Positions 19,663-29,223 of a DNA stretch of 60,557 nucleotides are shown here, piece after piece. The notes beneath the pieces are model-generated. The model searched no databases. It was not told where the DNA came from and was given only the letters and a program-made list of their open reading frames with translations. The DNA lies in assembly GCF_036688685.1 (NCBI RefSeq), contig NZ_JAQQPS010000029.1, positions 1 to 60,557 of the forward strand, in the 5' to 3' direction. A program made the translations under genes and the position numbers. Numbering within the stretch: the stretch's first letter is position 1; each line of letters begins with the position of its first letter. This DNA is from JALYUM01 sp036688685 (lineage in GTDB: Bacteria; Pseudomonadota; Gammaproteobacteria; Burkholderiales; Burkholderiaceae_D).

Positions 19663-20424
19663 TCAGCCCAACAGCACTTCGCTGCGAAAACGCCAGGCAT
19701 AGGTCTGGCTTACCTTCAGCTGTGCCGGATGGTTGCGCAGCTCGACCGTGATGTTGCCGAACTCGTCGCGCCGGGCCCGTGCGATGGCGCGCACCGCCAC
19801 CAGCGTGCCGCGGTGGATCTGCCAGAACTGGTCGGGATCGAGCCCTTCCAGCAATTGATTCAGGGGCTTGCGAATGACGCCTTCGTCAGTCGCGCTGACA
19901 ATGCGGGTGTAACGCGTATCCGATTCGAAGAACAGCACTTCGTCGATCGCAAACATTTTAATGGTGTTACCCAGCGTGGCGTTGAGCCAGCGGATGCGCT
20001 CCTGCTGCACGGTTGCACGCAGGCGCCGGTCGAGGTCCGCCATGGCTTGCAGCAGGTTGGCGCTGCCGGCGGCGCGCGCGCGCAGGCGCGCCACCGCCTG
20101 TGTCAGCCGTTGTTCCGTGACGGGCTTTAACAGGTAGTCGATGGCGCCCAGGTCGAACGCGTCGATCGCATGGGCGTTGTAGGCGGTGGTGAACACGATG
20201 TGGCAGGCGCCGCCACTCGCGCCCGCGACCTCCAGCCCGCTTGCACCGGGCATGCGGATATCGAGGAAGGCGATGTCTGGACGCAGGCGTGCGATGGCGT
20301 CGAGGGCGTCGCTGCCGTCTTCGCAGCTGGCGACAATGGTCAGTTCTGGCCAGGCCACGGCCAGCATGCGCTGCAGGTCGCTGCGCTGCAGGTCTTCGTC
20401 GTCGGCGATGATTGCGGTGGGCAT
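19663..20424 (-). CDS. LytTR-type response regulator
   Basis: 253 residues. The receiver domain has ADDED near the start, the phospho-acceptor Asp in FLDIRMPGASGLEV and the lysine in YLLKPV. The C-terminal LytTR DNA-binding domain runs from NATLGNTIKMFAIDEVLFFESD to the end. It starts one base after the kinase stop codon, so the two genes are translated together. LytTR regulators often control envelope functions; targets here are unknown. Confidence 0.9.
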   Translation of the reverse strand: MPTAIIADDEDLQRSDLQRMLAVAWPELTIVASCEDGSDALDAIARLRPDIAFLDIRMPGASGLEVAGASGGACHIVFTTAYNAHAIDAFDLGAIDYLLKPVTEQRLTQAVARLRARAAGSANLLQAMADLDRRLRATVQQERIRWLNATLGNTIKMFAIDEVLFFESDTRYTRIVSATDEGVIRKPLNQLLEGLDPDQFWQIHRGTLVAVRAIARARRDEFGNITVELRNHPAQLKVSQTYAWRFRSEVLLG

Positions 20425-20425
20425 G

Positions 20426-21640
20426 TCAGGCGCTGTCCTGCATCGGGCGTAACGGCAGCACGATGCTGGCCACCATCCCGCCATCGACGCCCGCGCGCAG
20501 CGCCAGCGCGGCTTCGGCGCCAAACAGGTGCTGCAGGCGCTCGCGGATGTTGACGAGGCCGATGCCGGTGCCGGTGGTGGCCGCGCCGAAGCCGACCCCG
20601 TCGTCGGCCACGGACAGTTCCAGGCGCGCGCCGTCCTTGCAGGCGGCGCTAACGTGAATCATGCCGGGTCCCTTCTTCAGTTCGATGCCGTGTTTCACCG
20701 CGTTTTCGACCAGCGAAATGAGCATCAGCGGGGGCATGGCAGTGTCACGCAAACCGGGCGGGCAATCGATGCGCGACTGCAGGCGCGGCATGCGCGCCGT
20801 GATGATGCCCAGGTAAGCCTGCGCCGCATCGAGCTGCGAGCCAAGCGACACAAAAGGGTGCGCCTGGTCTGCGCGCAGCTGCGGGATGGTCGCGCGCAGG
20901 TAGTCGACCAGGTGATCGATCATGGCAACGCCGCGCGCCGGGTCGGACAGCATGGCCGCGCGCACCCCGGACAGGGTATTGAACAGGAAGTGCGGCTCGA
21001 CCTGGCTGGCCAGGATCGCCAGGCGCATCTCCACTTCGTTGCGTTCATCCTTGTAGCGCGCCACCTCGCCGAGCAGGGCGGTATCGTGCAGCAGGCGGCG
21101 CTGGCGCAGCCACGCCACCAGGTCGAGGCTGCCGGCTAGCCACGCCAGCACCACGAACCAGATGGCCAGATTGACCAGGCGGTTCTCGCGCGCCCGTTCG
21201 ACCTGCGCGGGCGTGGGCGCACGAGCGCCCTTGGCCGCTTGCCCGACGCTGGTGAGCGGCGTCAGCGCCAGCGGCACCAGGATACCAATCAGCAAGGCGA
21301 AGACGACGCCGGCCACCTCCAGTCGCGCCGGCCATTGCTGCCGGCAGACGACGACCGCCAGCGCGCGCCCGAGCGCCAGGGCCAGCGCCACCGCTAGCCA
21401 GGTCACGGCCAGGGCGAGGTACACGGCCGGCACGCGTGCCGCCGCCGGCATGACGGCGCCGATGACGCCGACGAGCAGCGCCAGCAACACCATCGGCGCA
21501 AGGAAGGAGCGCATCCGGTAGCCGAACCAGGTTGAACCAAAAATCGGATACTGGCGCGCCGTACTCGCATAGCCCGCCAGCTTGCTGGCCAGGCCGGCAG
21601 GCAGGGGTTGGTCGTGCAGCGGGCGGACGGGGTTGCGCAT
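20426..21640 (-). CDS. LytS-type sensor histidine kinase
   Basis: 404 residues. Four to five membrane helices occupy residues ~45-185, followed by a coiled segment (ARYKDERNEVEMRLAIL) and the His_kinase domain with QVEPHFLFNTLSG, in which the phospho-acceptor His lies. The ATPase domain has NAVKHGI (N box) and ADDGVGFG plus GIGLVNIRERL (G boxes). No extracellular sensor domain is visible, so it probably senses within the membrane. It pairs with the LytTR regulator immediately downstream. Confidence 0.9.
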   Translation of the reverse strand: MRNPVRPLHDQPLPAGLASKLAGYASTARQYPIFGSTWFGYRMRSFLAPMVLLALLVGVIGAVMPAAARVPAVYLALAVTWLAVALALALGRALAVVVCRQQWPARLEVAGVVFALLIGILVPLALTPLTSVGQAAKGARAPTPAQVERARENRLVNLAIWFVVLAWLAGSLDLVAWLRQRRLLHDTALLGEVARYKDERNEVEMRLAILASQVEPHFLFNTLSGVRAAMLSDPARGVAMIDHLVDYLRATIPQLRADQAHPFVSLGSQLDAAQAYLGIITARMPRLQSRIDCPPGLRDTAMPPLMLISLVENAVKHGIELKKGPGMIHVSAACKDGARLELSVADDGVGFGAATTGTGIGLVNIRERLQHLFGAEAALALRAGVDGGMVASIVLPLRPMQDSA

Positions 21641-21661
21641 GCAGGTATTTTACGCGCCGGC

Positions 21662-23038
21662 TCAACGGGTGGTGGCGTTGATCCAGTCGCTGATGGTAGC
21701 CAGCGCCGCCGGCGCGAAGGTTTCGGCGATCTGGGCGTATTCCTCGCCCGCGCCCGTTTTTGCGGTCTGAAACAGGTGGTTCAGACCCGGCATTTCGCGG
21801 ATCGTTGCGCGCGGGTTGCCCTGTAACGCCGTGCGGATGGCGGCCAGGTCCATGGCGGCGGGCACTTGCAGGTCGCGTTCGCCGTTCAGGACCAGTACCG
21901 GCTGGCGCACGGCCTGCAGGACCGGCGCCGGTTCATAGCGCATCAAGCCCACGAACCAGGGCGTGCCGAAGCGTTCGACCAGGGACGCCGCGGCGCCGGG
22001 CGGCATGTCACCGCGCTGTTCGGCGTCACCCAGGATGCGGGTCGCCTCGCGCCTGGCGCCGGCCAGGTCGGGGGCGGCCACCATGGCGGCATACAGGGTC
22101 TCGTTCAAAGCCCGTTCCCGGGCCACGATGGCCGCCGGCACGCCGCGCGCGGCGGCGAGCAGGGCTTGCTGCTCGACCAGCAGCCGCTCGCCGCGAATGC
22201 CCGGACCGGCCAGCATCACGACGAACGCCAGCGCCGGATCGCGCGACGCCAGCAAGGGCGCAATCAGGCCGCCTTCGGAATGGCCCACCGCACCGAGCCG
22301 GCGCACATCGACTTCGGCGCGCCCTCGCAGGAAGCGCACGGCCGCTTCGGCGTCGGCCGCCAGGTCGAGCATGGTGGCGTCCTGGCGGGTACCGGTGGAC
22401 TTGCCGACGCCGCGCTTGTCGTAGCGCAGCACGGCGATCCCGTGGCGGCTCAGGTGGTCGGCCAGCACCAGCAGGGTTTGGTGGCCGAACACGTCGCCGT
22501 CGCGGCTGATGGGACCGGAGCCATGGATCAGGACCACCGCAGGAAAGGGGCCCTTGCCCTGCGGGACCGTGAAGGTGCCGGCCAGTGTGGCGCTGCCGGC
22601 GGCGTTGTCGAAAACGATGTCGCTGCTGGTGTACGGCAGCGGGCCGGCGGCGATGGCGTCTTCCTGCGGGCGCTGCGGCTTGAGGGCCGCTCCGGTGGTG
22701 CGGGTCAGGACGAGGGGTGCGGGGCCGCCTTGCATCCAGGTACCGTTCCAGGCCTGGTCTTTGTCGTTCCAGGTGGCGCTGTAGGTGGCCTTGAATTTGG
22801 GCAGGGCGAAGTCGATCTGGTCGGGCGTGACCACCAGCTTTTCGACCCTGGTCACCAGGTTCTGGGTCGGCACCGACAGTGTGCCTTCCCACTGGCCGTC
22901 TGCGGATCTGGTGAACTGCACGCTCACCGGCAGCGCGTTGGCGACGCTGCCGCGCCAGTATCCCTGGGCGTCTTCGGCATGCGCAGAAAAGGTCGACATG
23001 GCCAGCAAAGCAGTGAAGCGGATGAACGTCGTTTTCAT
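21662..23038 (-). CDS. Secreted alpha/beta hydrolase with N-terminal beta domain
   Basis: 458 residues with signal peptide ending SAHA. Residues ~25-115 form a beta-rich domain (YWRGSVANALPVSVQFTRS) found in front of several secreted hydrolases. The alpha/beta-hydrolase domain contains the oxyanion segment LIHGSGPISRDGD, nucleophile Ser in GHSEGG, Asp in LNGERDLQVP and His in GLNHLF. It probably acts as an esterase or peptidase in the periplasm. The ATG lies 21 bp upstream of nothing else coding; the kinase gene follows after 21 bp. Confidence 0.85.
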   Translation of the reverse strand: MKTTFIRFTALLAMSTFSAHAEDAQGYWRGSVANALPVSVQFTRSADGQWEGTLSVPTQNLVTRVEKLVVTPDQIDFALPKFKATYSATWNDKDQAWNGTWMQGGPAPLVLTRTTGAALKPQRPQEDAIAAGPLPYTSSDIVFDNAAGSATLAGTFTVPQGKGPFPAVVLIHGSGPISRDGDVFGHQTLLVLADHLSRHGIAVLRYDKRGVGKSTGTRQDATMLDLAADAEAAVRFLRGRAEVDVRRLGAVGHSEGGLIAPLLASRDPALAFVVMLAGPGIRGERLLVEQQALLAAARGVPAAIVARERALNETLYAAMVAAPDLAGARREATRILGDAEQRGDMPPGAAASLVERFGTPWFVGLMRYEPAPVLQAVRQPVLVLNGERDLQVPAAMDLAAIRTALQGNPRATIREMPGLNHLFQTAKTGAGEEYAQIAETFAPAALATISDWINATTR

Positions 23039-23250
23039 GGGTGGGAAATAGGATGTTGGAATGCACCGACTCTAGCTCTGGCGTCAGCGCGGGTGCAGGT
23101 CGATGCGGTGAGCGGCCGTTTACGTGTCACGATGTCCGGTATCGCTGTCATGAAAGCGCAGGGCCAAAAAACGACCGGCAGAGATCCTTCAGCAGATCGG
23201 GAAATGTCCTTTCGACCGCTTGCCTTGCTGGCGCACCTGCGCGGGCAGCG

Positions 23251-23397
23251 CTACGCCTTGCCGGTCGCACGCCGGCATCGCTCCGAGCAGTATTTGACCT
23301 GGTCCCAGTCGCGTGCCCACTTCTTGCGCCAGGTGAAGGGAAGCTGGCAGTAGGCGCACAGCTTGCTTGGAAGCTCGGATTTCTTGCGCATTTTCAT
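23251..23397 (-). CDS. DUF2256 small zinc-finger-like protein
   Basis: 48 residues: LCAYCQLPFTWRKKWARDW followed by YCSERCR. The two CxxC/CxxxC pairs and the PFxWRKKW core are the DUF2256 signature, a small probable metal-binding protein of unknown role that is common in Proteobacteria. It is too short for many gene finders. The start is the ATG two codons before the internal Met. Confidence 0.85.
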   Translation of the reverse strand: MKMRKKSELPSKLCAYCQLPFTWRKKWARDWDQVKYCSERCRRATGKA

Positions 23398-23528
23398 GGC
23401 AGCGCAGCGACGACACGTCGTCCTGGAAAAACGTGAGGTACGCGCTCCTGGTTCGGGTCCATCGTTGTTCCTGTTTTGTTCACTGCGTGATACCGGGAAG
23501 ATGACCGGCAGGGAAAAGAGACGCACCA

Positions 23529-24025
23529 CTATAAGCTGTCCGCGGTTTCTGGCGCCAGCGCAGGCGCGGCGCTGCCCAGCAGCGTGCGGATGAGCGAGGC
23601 GTGGCGCCGGTTGGTGGTCTCCTTCACCAGCGCAAGGCTGAGGACTGAAAACACCGGCACCCACGCGGCCCCGTCCTGGCGGTTCTACGCCTCGCCAGCG
23701 CGGGATTGAACTGGTAATGGCCGGTCGACAGGCGCAGGAACAGGCGCCGGTTGTAGGCATAGTCGCGCTCGACCTCATTGCGTGCCAGTACGCCACTGAT
23801 GAAGGCGCGCTTCTTGCGTTCCGGCGCCAGCAGATTGGCCGGCATCGTTTCGTAAGCGGCCAGCAGCATGCCGGCATCGAAACTGCCGCGGTCGGTCCGG
23901 TCGGCGCTACCGAAGCAGGTTTTGAACAGCACCCACATCGTTCGCAGCAGCAGGTGCTCGGACTGGCGCCGGTCGATGCGTACCAGGCGCTCGCCGGCTA
24001 TGACATCAATGGATGCCGGCGCCAC
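23529..24025 (-). pseudogene. Frameshifted hypothetical gene
   Basis: The minus strand carries a protein-like frame (RIDRRQSEHLLLRTMWVLF, GMLLAAYETMPANLLAPERK) up to NPALARR at about 23,700. Good protein-like sequence (AAWVPVFSVLSLALVKETTN, SLIRTLLGS) resumes in another frame and ends at TAG 23529-23531. A single missing base near 23,685-23,700 would restore one frame of about 165 residues. The start is uncertain; GTG at 24025 is the nearest candidate. I do not recognise the family. It may be a decayed gene or a sequencing error. Confidence 0.5.
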
Positions 24026-24070
24026 CAGTTCGTAGACCAGGCGTTGGCCGGCGAAATGCCGGACTGCGCG

Positions 24071-24859
24071 TCAAGTGCCCGGATTCAAATCCTGGCGTTG
24101 ACCGCTCCCGCGTACCTGACGCTGGCGGCGCTCCGGATGGGCGGGCGCGCGCGCATCGGCCAGCGCTGCGGCGGGATCTTGCGCGCCAATGAAACGGTAA
24201 ATTGCCGCACCCAGCAAGGCGCCCGCGACCGGTGCGACCCAGAACAGCCAGAGCTGGTCCGTGGCCCAGTCGCCCACATACAGCGCCACGGCCGTGCTGC
24301 GCGCAGGGTTGACCGAGGTGTTCGTCACCGGAATGCTGATCAGGTGGATCAAGGTGAGCGCGAAGCCGATCGCAATGGGCGCGAAACCGGCGGGGGCGCG
24401 CTTGTCGGTGGCGCCAAGAATAATGAGCAGGAAGAAGGTCGTCATGACGATCTCGCTGATCAGCGCCGCCAGCAACGAGTAGCCCCCCGGTGAATGCGTG
24501 CCGTAGCCATTCGTGGCAAAGCCGCTGGCAAGGCTGAAGCCAGGCGCGCCGCTGGCAATGAGGTAGAGCACGCCGCCAGCCGCGATGCCGCCGGCGACCT
24601 GCGCGACGATGTAGGGAAGCAGTTTGTTGGCGGGGAAGCGGCCACCCGCCCACAGGCCAACCGAGACGGCCGGATTCAGATGGCAGCCCGAGATGGGGCC
24701 GATCGCGTAGGCCATCGTGAGCACCGACAGGCCGAACGCGAGCGCAACGCCGTGCAGGCCGATGCCGACTTCCGGAAACGTGGCGGCCAGAACGGCGCTG
24801 CCGCAGCCCCCCATGACCAGCCAGAATGTGCCAAGGAACTCGGCGCCGAACGGTTTCAT
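24071..24859 (-). CDS. aqpZ: Aquaporin Z
   Basis: 262 residues with six membrane helices and two half-helices carrying the pore motifs HLNPAVS (Asn62) and SVNPARS. The FLGTFWLVMGGCGSAVLAA start and LIHLISIPVTNTSVNPARS match E. coli AqpZ, a water-selective channel, rather than the glycerol facilitator, whose second motif usually ends NPARD. The C-terminus after GAQDPAAALADARA is an extra ~30-residue charged tail. The stop falls just before the frameshifted hypothetical gene. Confidence 0.92.
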   Translation of the reverse strand: MKPFGAEFLGTFWLVMGGCGSAVLAATFPEVGIGLHGVALAFGLSVLTMAYAIGPISGCHLNPAVSVGLWAGGRFPANKLLPYIVAQVAGGIAAGGVLYLIASGAPGFSLASGFATNGYGTHSPGGYSLLAALISEIVMTTFFLLIILGATDKRAPAGFAPIAIGFALTLIHLISIPVTNTSVNPARSTAVALYVGDWATDQLWLFWVAPVAGALLGAAIYRFIGAQDPAAALADARAPAHPERRQRQVRGSGQRQDLNPGT

Positions 24860-24884
24860 CTCGCTCTCCTCAGGGAAGATGCTG

Positions 24885-25691
24885 CTATTCCGCCATGCCG
24901 CCGTGCGCGCGGCGGTCGACGTACATGGTGCGGCGTTCCGGGCCCAGATATTCTTGCAGTATGTTCATCTGATTGGCAGCGTCGCCGGCCTGCCGCAACT
25001 GCGGACCGCTCGCTTGCTGGCTTTCGTACCACTTGCGGACGACGGCCGCCGCGGTGTCACGCGCACCGAGTCCGAACGACAGGCCGAGCGCCAGCGCAAC
25101 GGCGCCGGTAGTTGCCGTCAGCAGTATATTGATGAGCGAGGTGGCGATGCCGAGCTGGTTGATGGCCACCATGACTGCGAAGGCCCACACGGCGTACCTG
25201 GCCACTTTGGCGAGCAGGTTGGGGCGGTCCACGCCGCCTCCCGCTGCCGCCCCCTGGACCAGCTTGGCCATGGCATTCGCCGCCAGCCCGCCGATGCCCA
25301 GCACGACCAGCGCCACCACCAGGTTGGGCAGCCACATCAGGAGTTGCCGGAGAATGTCGGATACGGCGACCAGGCCTAGCGCGTCGAACGCCACGACCAG
25401 GGCAATGAGGCGGACGAACCATCTTGCGATGACGCCGAGCGTGCCGGCGGCGTCGCCCTTCACATTGCTTTTTTGTAGGAAGTCGGCCACGCCGGCGCGG
25501 TCGGCAAGGACATTGAAGCGCGCAGCGTGCAGTACCGTCACCAGCGCTTTTTCGATCAGTGACGCGATCACCCACCCAACGATGAGAATGATGGCGAAGC
25601 CGATCAAGCGTGGCACCGCGGCAAAGAACAGGGAGACCGCACCGGCGAGCGAGGCCAGCAAGGCCTCGCTCCAGTTCGTGATTTGCTGCAT
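24885..25691 (-). CDS. Small mechanosensitive-channel-like membrane protein (TM-helix repeat)
   Basis: 268 residues. Four to five membrane helices include VPRLIGFAIILIVGWVIASLIEKALVTVL and a second, similar unit around LLMWLPNLVVALVVLGIGGLAANAMAKLV. This repeated pattern is the conserved TM-helix seen in small MscS-related channels. The pore-like stretch TGAVALALGLSFGLGARDTAA follows. The beta-domain of true MscS is missing. A strong GGAGGG site precedes the ATG at 25691, which is therefore preferred over the longer upstream frame. Probable role: osmotic pressure relief, fitting its place beside aqpZ. Confidence 0.78.
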   Translation of the reverse strand: MQQITNWSEALLASLAGAVSLFFAAVPRLIGFAIILIVGWVIASLIEKALVTVLHAARFNVLADRAGVADFLQKSNVKGDAAGTLGVIARWFVRLIALVVAFDALGLVAVSDILRQLLMWLPNLVVALVVLGIGGLAANAMAKLVQGAAAGGGVDRPNLLAKVARYAVWAFAVMVAINQLGIATSLINILLTATTGAVALALGLSFGLGARDTAAAVVRKWYESQQASGPQLRQAGDAANQMNILQEYLGPERRTMYVDRRAHGGMAE

Positions 25692-25830
25692 GTTGCCCTC
25701 CAAAATGTCGATGTGGGTAATCGGCACACCAGTGCAGTGCGTGGTAGCGGCATCGATCAAGCCACTTGAAGGTAAGACAGCGGGAGCCGTGCAAGGTTCC
25801 GTCGATTGGACCGGATGCCAGGCGCCGGCT

Positions 25831-26457
25831 TTACCGCACGAACGACATCGAATGGAATTTCTCTTGAAGAAATTTGCCGTTGACGACCAGCGCCTCGGCG
25901 TCATCCCGGAACACGCTGTCGGCCATCTTGCGCAACTGCGCATCGAGTAGCGCGAGTTGTTCGAGCAGGAGTTGCTTGCAGGTCTTGCCCTGGTCGACCA
26001 CATGCAGGTTGGCAAAGGCGGTCGGCAGGCGCGCGTAGTTGTGCACCGTCTCGGGCAGGTCGCGTGTCACGGCGTTGATCAGCGCGGCGGCCGTGTCGAT
26101 TGCCATGCCGCCCTCGGCCAGCCTGGGCGCCAGCGCCGCCACCGTTTGGCCAATCGCCTGCAGCAGCGCGATGGCCTCGCGCGGCAGCGCTTTGCGGCTA
26201 TCGTCCAGCAGGCGGGCCACGCTGTCGGTCAGGTTCGCCTGCGTGGCTGCCTGCTGCGCTTGCGCTTCGTGTTGGCGGTTGGCCGGCATGGCCAGGTAGC
26301 CGACCCCGTACAGGCCGGCGACAATCGGCAACCACCAGTCGTCGAACAGGCCGCCGAACCAGGCGCCCAGTCCGGCCAGGGCCAGGATCGACCCGGCCAG
26401 GTTGCGGTCGCCATAAACAAACAACAGCAAGCGCTGGCGCAACGACATTGGCGGCAT
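25831..26457 (-). CDS. Two-TM helical protein of the TelA/VWA cluster
   Basis: 208 residues. Two membrane helices (NLAGSILALAGLGAWFGGLF; WLPIVAGLYGVGYLAMP) are followed by a long helical cytoplasmic part ending NGKFLQEKFHSMSFVR. I do not recognise a named family; similar proteins occur near TelA-type genes. The start ATG overlaps the stop of the VWA gene in a TAATG arrangement, so the protein is likely made in step with it. Confidence 0.7.
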   Translation of the reverse strand: MPPMSLRQRLLLFVYGDRNLAGSILALAGLGAWFGGLFDDWWLPIVAGLYGVGYLAMPANRQHEAQAQQAATQANLTDSVARLLDDSRKALPREAIALLQAIGQTVAALAPRLAEGGMAIDTAAALINAVTRDLPETVHNYARLPTAFANLHVVDQGKTCKQLLLEQLALLDAQLRKMADSVFRDDAEALVVNGKFLQEKFHSMSFVR

Positions 26458-28037
26458 TACTGGTAACCCCGGACTTCCTTGAAGATCGCCTGCAGGTTCG
26501 ATTTGCGGCTGTCGAAGCTGCGCCCACCGGTCAGCTCGGCGATGCGCTGCATCTCGCGCTGGTCGGCCTCACCGAATACGATGGGGAACAGCTTGATGCC
26601 CTTGTCGCGCGCTGGCAGGGCGCCATACCATGCCACGAAATCATTGATGTTGCTACCCGCCGAGTTCTGCCCGTCCGTCATCAGAACCACGGAATAAAAC
26701 CGCGCCGGATCCTGGCGGCGGCGCGCAATCGCGGCCATATACGCATCCCTGAGCGCATCGTAAATGGCGGTGCCGCCGTCGGCGTCGAGGGCGCGCACGC
26801 GCTGCGACACGCGTTGCAGCGCGGCCTGGTTCGATGCCGCATCGCTGCCCATCTCGAACGTTTCCAGCCGTTCCGGCGCGCTGGAGAAGGGCAGCAGGTA
26901 GATTTTCTCGCGGTTGCGAAAGCGCGCGAAGCGGCCGCTGATGCTGGCGTCTGCGCCGGACAGGCCCAGCATGGCCGTACGCAGGTCGGCGATGCGCGCG
27001 CCCTGCATCGAACCGCTTTTATCGAGCACGAAGGTGGAGTCGGTCGGCAGGCGCAGATTGTTGTCGAAGCTGGCCAGGATGGCATCGACCACCGCCAGCC
27101 GGGCCGGGAAGGGCAGCTCCACCAGGGCCTGGGCCGGCTGGCCCGCCACCTGCACGTCCGGGTTCACCGGACGGCGCAGCGTGGCCGCCGCCATGGCCTG
27201 CTGAAAGGGCTTGTCGCGCAGGTAGGCGGTGACCTTGTCGTAGGCTGCCCGTTTCGCAGGGTTGACCAGCATGATCGGGTAATCGGCCGTCACGATGCCA
27301 TCACGTGGATAGATCAGGACCAGTTTTTCGGCCAGCTCCGGCCTGGCATTGAGCGACAGCAGCGTCGAGGCGTAGTTGATCAGGCCGTCGACCTGACCCG
27401 GTTCGCGCAGGTAGGCGTCGGCCAGCCAGCCCGAGCTCCCGGCCGTCAGGCGCTGGGCCTGGAAGAAGGCGGCCAGGCGTTTTCCATCGATATCTTTCTC
27501 TTCCAGGGCGTCACCGGTGCCGGACAGCGCGGCAGCCAGGCCCAGCAGCCCCGAAAAGCCGGAGTTCGAGGACGACGGGCTGGTCATGCCGAAGGTGAAC
27601 TTGCCCGCGGCCGCAGCCTGGGCAATGTCTTTCCATGACACATCCGGCTGCTTGTCCCAGCCGAGCGCGTGCGCCTTGCTCTGTTTGATGCCCAGCACCA
27701 CGGGGGTGAGCATGGTCTTTTCCGACGCCAGAATGCGCGCGCGCACGCCCGGCATCAGCATGGCGTAACGATTGCTCGCCAGCCAGGCTGCATCGACGGC
27801 TTCGTTGCCGTTCAGGCGCTCCACCGCATCGAGCGTGCCGGCATACGTCAACGCCAGGCGCACGCCCGTGGCCCGCTCCACCTCGGGCAGCAGCGGCTCG
27901 ATATCCTTTAGCTCGGAGCCGGCCAGCACGGTCAAGGTTTGCACGTTGTCGGTGGCGGGCGCATCGGCGGGCCGCTTGCAGGCCGCCAGCAGCACCAGAG
28001 CGGCCAGCAGCAGGGGCAACAGGCGCCGCACCTTCAC
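26457..28037 (-). CDS. Lipoprotein: solute-binding-like domain plus VWA domain
   Basis: 526 residues. The lipobox is LLAAC with Cys20. Residues ~30-310 resemble a family-1 extracellular solute-binding fold (VQTLTVLAGSELKDIEPLLP; GKFTFGMTSPSSSNSGFSGL). Residues ~335-520 form a von Willebrand A domain whose metal site DKSGSM (Asp339, Ser341, Ser343) is intact. GTG start, overlapping the TelA-type stop as GTGA. The fusion of a ligand-capture module with a metal-dependent adhesion module is unusual. Possible role: envelope sensing or complex assembly with the TelA-type and SBP-like neighbours. Confidence 0.78.
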   Translation of the reverse strand: MKVRRLLPLLLAALVLLAACKRPADAPATDNVQTLTVLAGSELKDIEPLLPEVERATGVRLALTYAGTLDAVERLNGNEAVDAAWLASNRYAMLMPGVRARILASEKTMLTPVVLGIKQSKAHALGWDKQPDVSWKDIAQAAAAGKFTFGMTSPSSSNSGFSGLLGLAAALSGTGDALEEKDIDGKRLAAFFQAQRLTAGSSGWLADAYLREPGQVDGLINYASTLLSLNARPELAEKLVLIYPRDGIVTADYPIMLVNPAKRAAYDKVTAYLRDKPFQQAMAAATLRRPVNPDVQVAGQPAQALVELPFPARLAVVDAILASFDNNLRLPTDSTFVLDKSGSMQGARIADLRTAMLGLSGADASISGRFARFRNREKIYLLPFSSAPERLETFEMGSDAASNQAALQRVSQRVRALDADGGTAIYDALRDAYMAAIARRRQDPARFYSVVLMTDGQNSAGSNINDFVAWYGALPARDKGIKLFPIVFGEADQREMQRIAELTGGRSFDSRKSNLQAIFKEVRGYQ

Positions 28038-29203
28038 AGCGCCACCGGGCCCGGATTGGCCGCCTGGGCCCGGTTCAGATACTGTTCCGAGCGGTCGATC
28101 TGGGCTTGCATCAGCGCGTTGTTCTGGCCCATCACCGTGATGGCGGCGCTGCGGAAATTGTCCATCGCATCCATGGCCTTGAAGGTGTTGTCGAACATCT
28201 CCTGGATTTTTTCAATGCCGATCATCGGGTTCTGCGCAAAGGCGCCGGTCTTTTCGACATGCGTGCCGAGCTGGCGCGACGTTTCCGTGACCAGGTCGCC
28301 GATGGTGGCGCTGACGCCGCCCAGCATTTCCATCACCTGGATCTGGTTGCCGGTTGCCCTGGCCACGGTTTGCGCCGTCGCCAGCGCCGACATGCCGGTG
28401 GTAGCGATGCGGTTGCAGCCATTGACCATTTCGCGCGCGGTTTTTTTCAGCACGTCCATGGCCAGGTAGCCGTTCACGTTGACCGCCATCTGGGTCTGCA
28501 TGTCCTGCAGGTTCTGGCGTGCGTAAAACAGCACTTCCTGCTCGATGGCCCTGGCGCGCAGCGGGTCGCTGGCCTTGAGCGCGGCGACCTGGGTGGCCAG
28601 CTGCTGGTCCAGCACGCCGGCAAAATGGATCGCGCCTTTCAGCTTTTGCATGGCGTCCCACAGTTTGCTTTTGACTTGTTCAATTTCCGCCGCGTCGCGC
28701 TGCATGTCGTCGCGCGCCGCGTAGATCTGCGCCATGATGCTTTGCAGGTGGGTGCCGGCCGACTGGAACTTGCGGAAATACGCTTGCAGCTTGTTGCCGT
28801 AGGGGATAAGCCCCAACAGTTTTTGCGGCTGCAGCAGATCGCCCTGCTTGCCCGGGTTGAGCTCGTCGAGCAGGGTGCGCATGCGGTTGATCGACTGGAA
28901 CGACGCCGCGTCTTCAATGCCGGTGAAATTGCGCGCCATGAAGCGGCCCGTCATCAGGCTGGCGGCGCTGGAAATTTCTTCGCGGCCCAGGCGGAATGCG
29001 GCATCGAGCTTGGCGCGGAAGGCATCGCTCTGGGTGTCGTCGGTCAGTAAACCCTGCGCAAACGCCTGGGCCTGCGCCGCCACCGCGGCGGCGCTGGCGG
29101 GCGCCAGCGGCACCAGCTCGGGCGCCTTGTCGTCGGGCACCAGGGTCAGCACGTCGGGCGGGGTGAGCATCTGCTCGGCAGTTGCTTGCGTGGTACCGGA
29201 CAT
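28034..29203 (-). CDS. TelA/toxic-anion-resistance family protein
   Basis: 389 residues, largely helical. The C-terminal two-thirds (YGNKLQAYFRKFQSAGTHLQ, MAVNVNGYLAMDVLKKTARE, NGCNRIATTGMSALATAQTV) match the TelA family, associated with tellurite and toxic-anion tolerance though the mechanism is not settled. No TerD/TerC genes are close by. The preceding gene ends 20 bp upstream, and the VWA lipoprotein start overlaps its stop, so the three genes form one unit. Confidence 0.87.
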   Translation of the reverse strand: MSGTTQATAEQMLTPPDVLTLVPDDKAPELVPLAPASAAAVAAQAQAFAQGLLTDDTQSDAFRAKLDAAFRLGREEISSAASLMTGRFMARNFTGIEDAASFQSINRMRTLLDELNPGKQGDLLQPQKLLGLIPYGNKLQAYFRKFQSAGTHLQSIMAQIYAARDDMQRDAAEIEQVKSKLWDAMQKLKGAIHFAGVLDQQLATQVAALKASDPLRARAIEQEVLFYARQNLQDMQTQMAVNVNGYLAMDVLKKTAREMVNGCNRIATTGMSALATAQTVARATGNQIQVMEMLGGVSATIGDLVTETSRQLGTHVEKTGAFAQNPMIGIEKIQEMFDNTFKAMDAMDNFRSAAITVMGQNNALMQAQIDRSEQYLNRAQAANPGPVAL

Positions 29204-29223
29204 GGTCAGCCTTTCAGGATGGT

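Noticed and set aside
21662..23038. Long plus-strand frame (about 495 codons) opposite the hydrolase
   Set aside because: Shadow; the minus strand has signal peptide, nucleophile elbow and triad.
28034..29203. Tellurite-resistance (ter) operon
   Set aside because: Only the TelA-type gene is present; no TerB/C/D/E/Z homologue nearby.
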